Source of the DNA: Hydrogenophilales bacterium
Lineage (GTDB): Bacteria; Pseudomonadota; Gammaproteobacteria; Burkholderiales; Thiobacillaceae
Assembly: GCA_023258975.1 (NCBI GenBank)
Contig: JAHFRD010000013.1
Location: 1-64,000 of the forward strand
Direction: 5' to 3'
DNA: 64,000 nucleotides
The position numbers and the translations under genes are program-made. Numbering within the stretch: position 1 is the stretch's first letter; every line of letters starts with the position of its first letter. Shown one piece after another: positions 62,343-64,000 of the stretch. Below the pieces are notes generated by a model. It had not been told where the DNA came from. It saw nothing but the letters and a program-made list of their open reading frames with translations, and ran no database searches.

Positions 62343-63815
62343 ATGAAACTTCGCACCCTGCCCCTTCTGCTCGCCCTACACGCCGCTCCGCTGCTGGCTG
62401 CGGCCCCGGTCGTGCCCGATCCCATGCAGGCCATGCAGATGGCGCTGCGCTACTACCAGATGGCCGCCAGCGCGGGCGACGCCGAGGCGCAAACCAAGAT
62501 GGGCTGGCTGTTCGAGCAGGGCCTGGGCGTGGCCAAGGATTTCACCCAGGCCGCCAAATGGTATGAACTTGCCGCCAAGCAGAATGAACCGATCGGCCTC
62601 TACAACCTGGGCCTGCTGTTCCTGCGCGGCGAGGGCGTCACCAAGGACGCCGACCAGGCCGCCCGCCTGATGACCGGCGCCGCCGAACTCAACCTCGCCG
62701 CCGCCCAGTCGCAACTGGCCACTATGCACGAGAAAGGCATCGGCGTGCCGGTCAGCCTGGAAGCCGCCTACGCCTGGACCCGTCGCGCCGCCGAACTGGG
62801 TGACGTGCCCGCGCAGAACAATCTGGGCATCAAGCACGCCTATGGCCTGGGCACCAGGACGGATTACCCGGAGGCGGTGAAGTGGTTCACCAAGGCCGCC
62901 GAGGCCGGCAACGCCGAAGCCCAGGGCAATCTTGGATTGATCTACAAGGAAGGCCTCGGCGGCGTACCGCGTGATCTGCTCGCCGCCGCCAACTGGTTGG
63001 CGCTGGCCGGCAGCCAGGGCCATGTCCAATCTCAAAATCGCCTCGGCTGGATGTTCGAGAACGGCCAGGGGATCCCGAAGAACATGGTGGAAGCGGGACG
63101 CTGGTTCCGCATGGCCGCCGAAGCCGGCGACGCGCCTTCCGCCACCCACCTGGGCTGGCTACTGGAAACCGGGGCGTTGGGCAAGGCCGACCTGGCGGCG
63201 GCCCTGCCCTGGTACGAGCGTGCTGCGGCCGCCGGCGATGCCGCCGCGCAGAACAATCTGGGCCGTCTCTACCGCGAAGGCCAGGGAGTGGCCGCCGATT
63301 ACACCAAGGCGCGCGAGTGGCTGCTCAAGGCCAGCGCGAAAAACGAGCCGCTGGCCTGGTACAACCTGGCGCTGATGGCGGAACAGGGGCAAGGCCAGGA
63401 ACGCAACGAAAAGGAAGCCATGACGTTCTACGGCAAGGCGGCCGAACAAGGCGTGGTGCTGGCGCAGAGCCGGCTCGGCTGGCTGCTGCAGAAAAATGGC
63501 AAGAGCGAGGACGCCGTGCGCTGGCTGACCCGCGCCGCCGAAGCCGGCGACATCACCGCGCAGAACAATCTGGGCGTGATTCAGGAGCAGGGCAGGAACA
63601 TGGCCGAAGCCGCGCGCTGGTATCGCAAGGCCGCCGAAGCCGGCGACAAGGTCGCCCAGCACAATCTGGGCGTGCTCTACCGCGATGGCCAGGGTGTGGA
63701 CAAGAACGAAGGCGAGGCGCTCGCCTGGTTCCAGAAATCCGCCGAACAGGGCTACGCCAAGGCGCAACTCAACCTCGGCCAGTTGTACGAAAAACTGGCG
63801 ACACCGAAAAAGTAG
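62343..63815 (+). CDS. Exported Sel1-like (SLR) repeat protein
   Basis: Signal peptide MKLRTLPLLLALHAAPLLAAAP followed by about a dozen AAEAGDxxAQxNLGxLYxxGxG repeats. Confidence 0.93.
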   Translation: MKLRTLPLLLALHAAPLLAAAPVVPDPMQAMQMALRYYQMAASAGDAEAQTKMGWLFEQGLGVAKDFTQAAKWYELAAKQNEPIGLYNLGLLFLRGEGVTKDADQAARLMTGAAELNLAAAQSQLATMHEKGIGVPVSLEAAYAWTRRAAELGDVPAQNNLGIKHAYGLGTRTDYPEAVKWFTKAAEAGNAEAQGNLGLIYKEGLGGVPRDLLAAANWLALAGSQGHVQSQNRLGWMFENGQGIPKNMVEAGRWFRMAAEAGDAPSATHLGWLLETGALGKADLAAALPWYERAAAAGDAAAQNNLGRLYREGQGVAADYTKAREWLLKASAKNEPLAWYNLALMAEQGQGQERNEKEAMTFYGKAAEQGVVLAQSRLGWLLQKNGKSEDAVRWLTRAAEAGDITAQNNLGVIQEQGRNMAEAARWYRKAAEAGDKVAQHNLGVLYRDGQGVDKNEGEALAWFQKSAEQGYAKAQLNLGQLYEKLATPKK

Positions 63816-63902
63816 GGAGAAACGCGCGCGCGGCGCTCGCTACGACGCGGAGACTTTCGCGATAATGCGGGCCTGTCCATTCCAACCCCCACCGAGACTC
63901 CC

Positions 63903-64000
63903 ATGAAAGCCATCGCCACTCTGTTCGCCGCCGTCTGTCTGGCCTCCTTTTCCTCCGCCTGGGCGGCCGACGATTGGAACGGCGCCGACAAGGCCAAGCA
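63903..64000 (+). CDS. 5' end of an exported hypothetical protein (cut by window edge)
   Basis: MKAIATLFAAVCLASFSSAWAADDWNGADKAK with signal peptide; not in ORF track because no stop in the window. Confidence 0.65.
   Translation, partial: MKAIATLFAAVCLASFSSAWAADDWNGADKAK

Overview
GC-rich, betaproteobacterium-like chromosomal window (lineage inferred from gene content only). From left to right: (1) a 5'-truncated view of an IS21-family istA with its 23-bp-period terminal repeats, abutting a decayed IS66 remnant; (2) nrdJ with a tandem pair of NrdR-box-like sites, and xth; (3) a ~30 kb surface/exopolysaccharide locus (about 7-36.5 kb) with GT2/GT4 glycosyltransferases, WecE-like aminotransferase, GtrA, WbqC, NeuD/PglD-like acyltransferase, polysaccharide deacetylases, a sulfatase-fold protein, a sulfotransferase, AsnB, WbsX, FkbM methyltransferase and a Wzt/Wzm ABC exporter; (4) aroB, hipBA-like pair, dgt; (5) a second, divergent polysaccharide-modification locus: GT4-deacetylase-GNAT facing a fused 2-oxoacid dehydrogenase E1 / lipoyl E2 / acyl carrier protein cassette; (6) housekeeping genes purB, recR, ybaB, dnaX, ffs (4.5S RNA), DAHP synthase, mtnA plus class II aldolase, ubiJ, ubiB, exbB/exbD/tonB and a Sel1-repeat protein. 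Main hidden signals: a complete Phe-type transcription attenuator (leader peptide MNTLSAQFFFTFPTALAAGID, antiterminator and terminator) upstream of DAHP synthase; an internally deleted trpB2-like remnant just upstream of it; a 161-bp MITE whose TIR supplies the last codons and stop of a glycosyltransferase; a dispersed TGTAGCGCCGGC palindrome family, one copy of which provides both the stop of mtnA and the start of the aldolase; a palindromic repeat apparently translated inside the DnaX linker; a frameshift joining DUF4160-like and DUF2442-like genes inside the recR-ybaB-dnaX operon; and the E1-E2-ACP cassette, the best candidate for an undescribed biochemical system. All calls come from reading the sequence; no database search was run.
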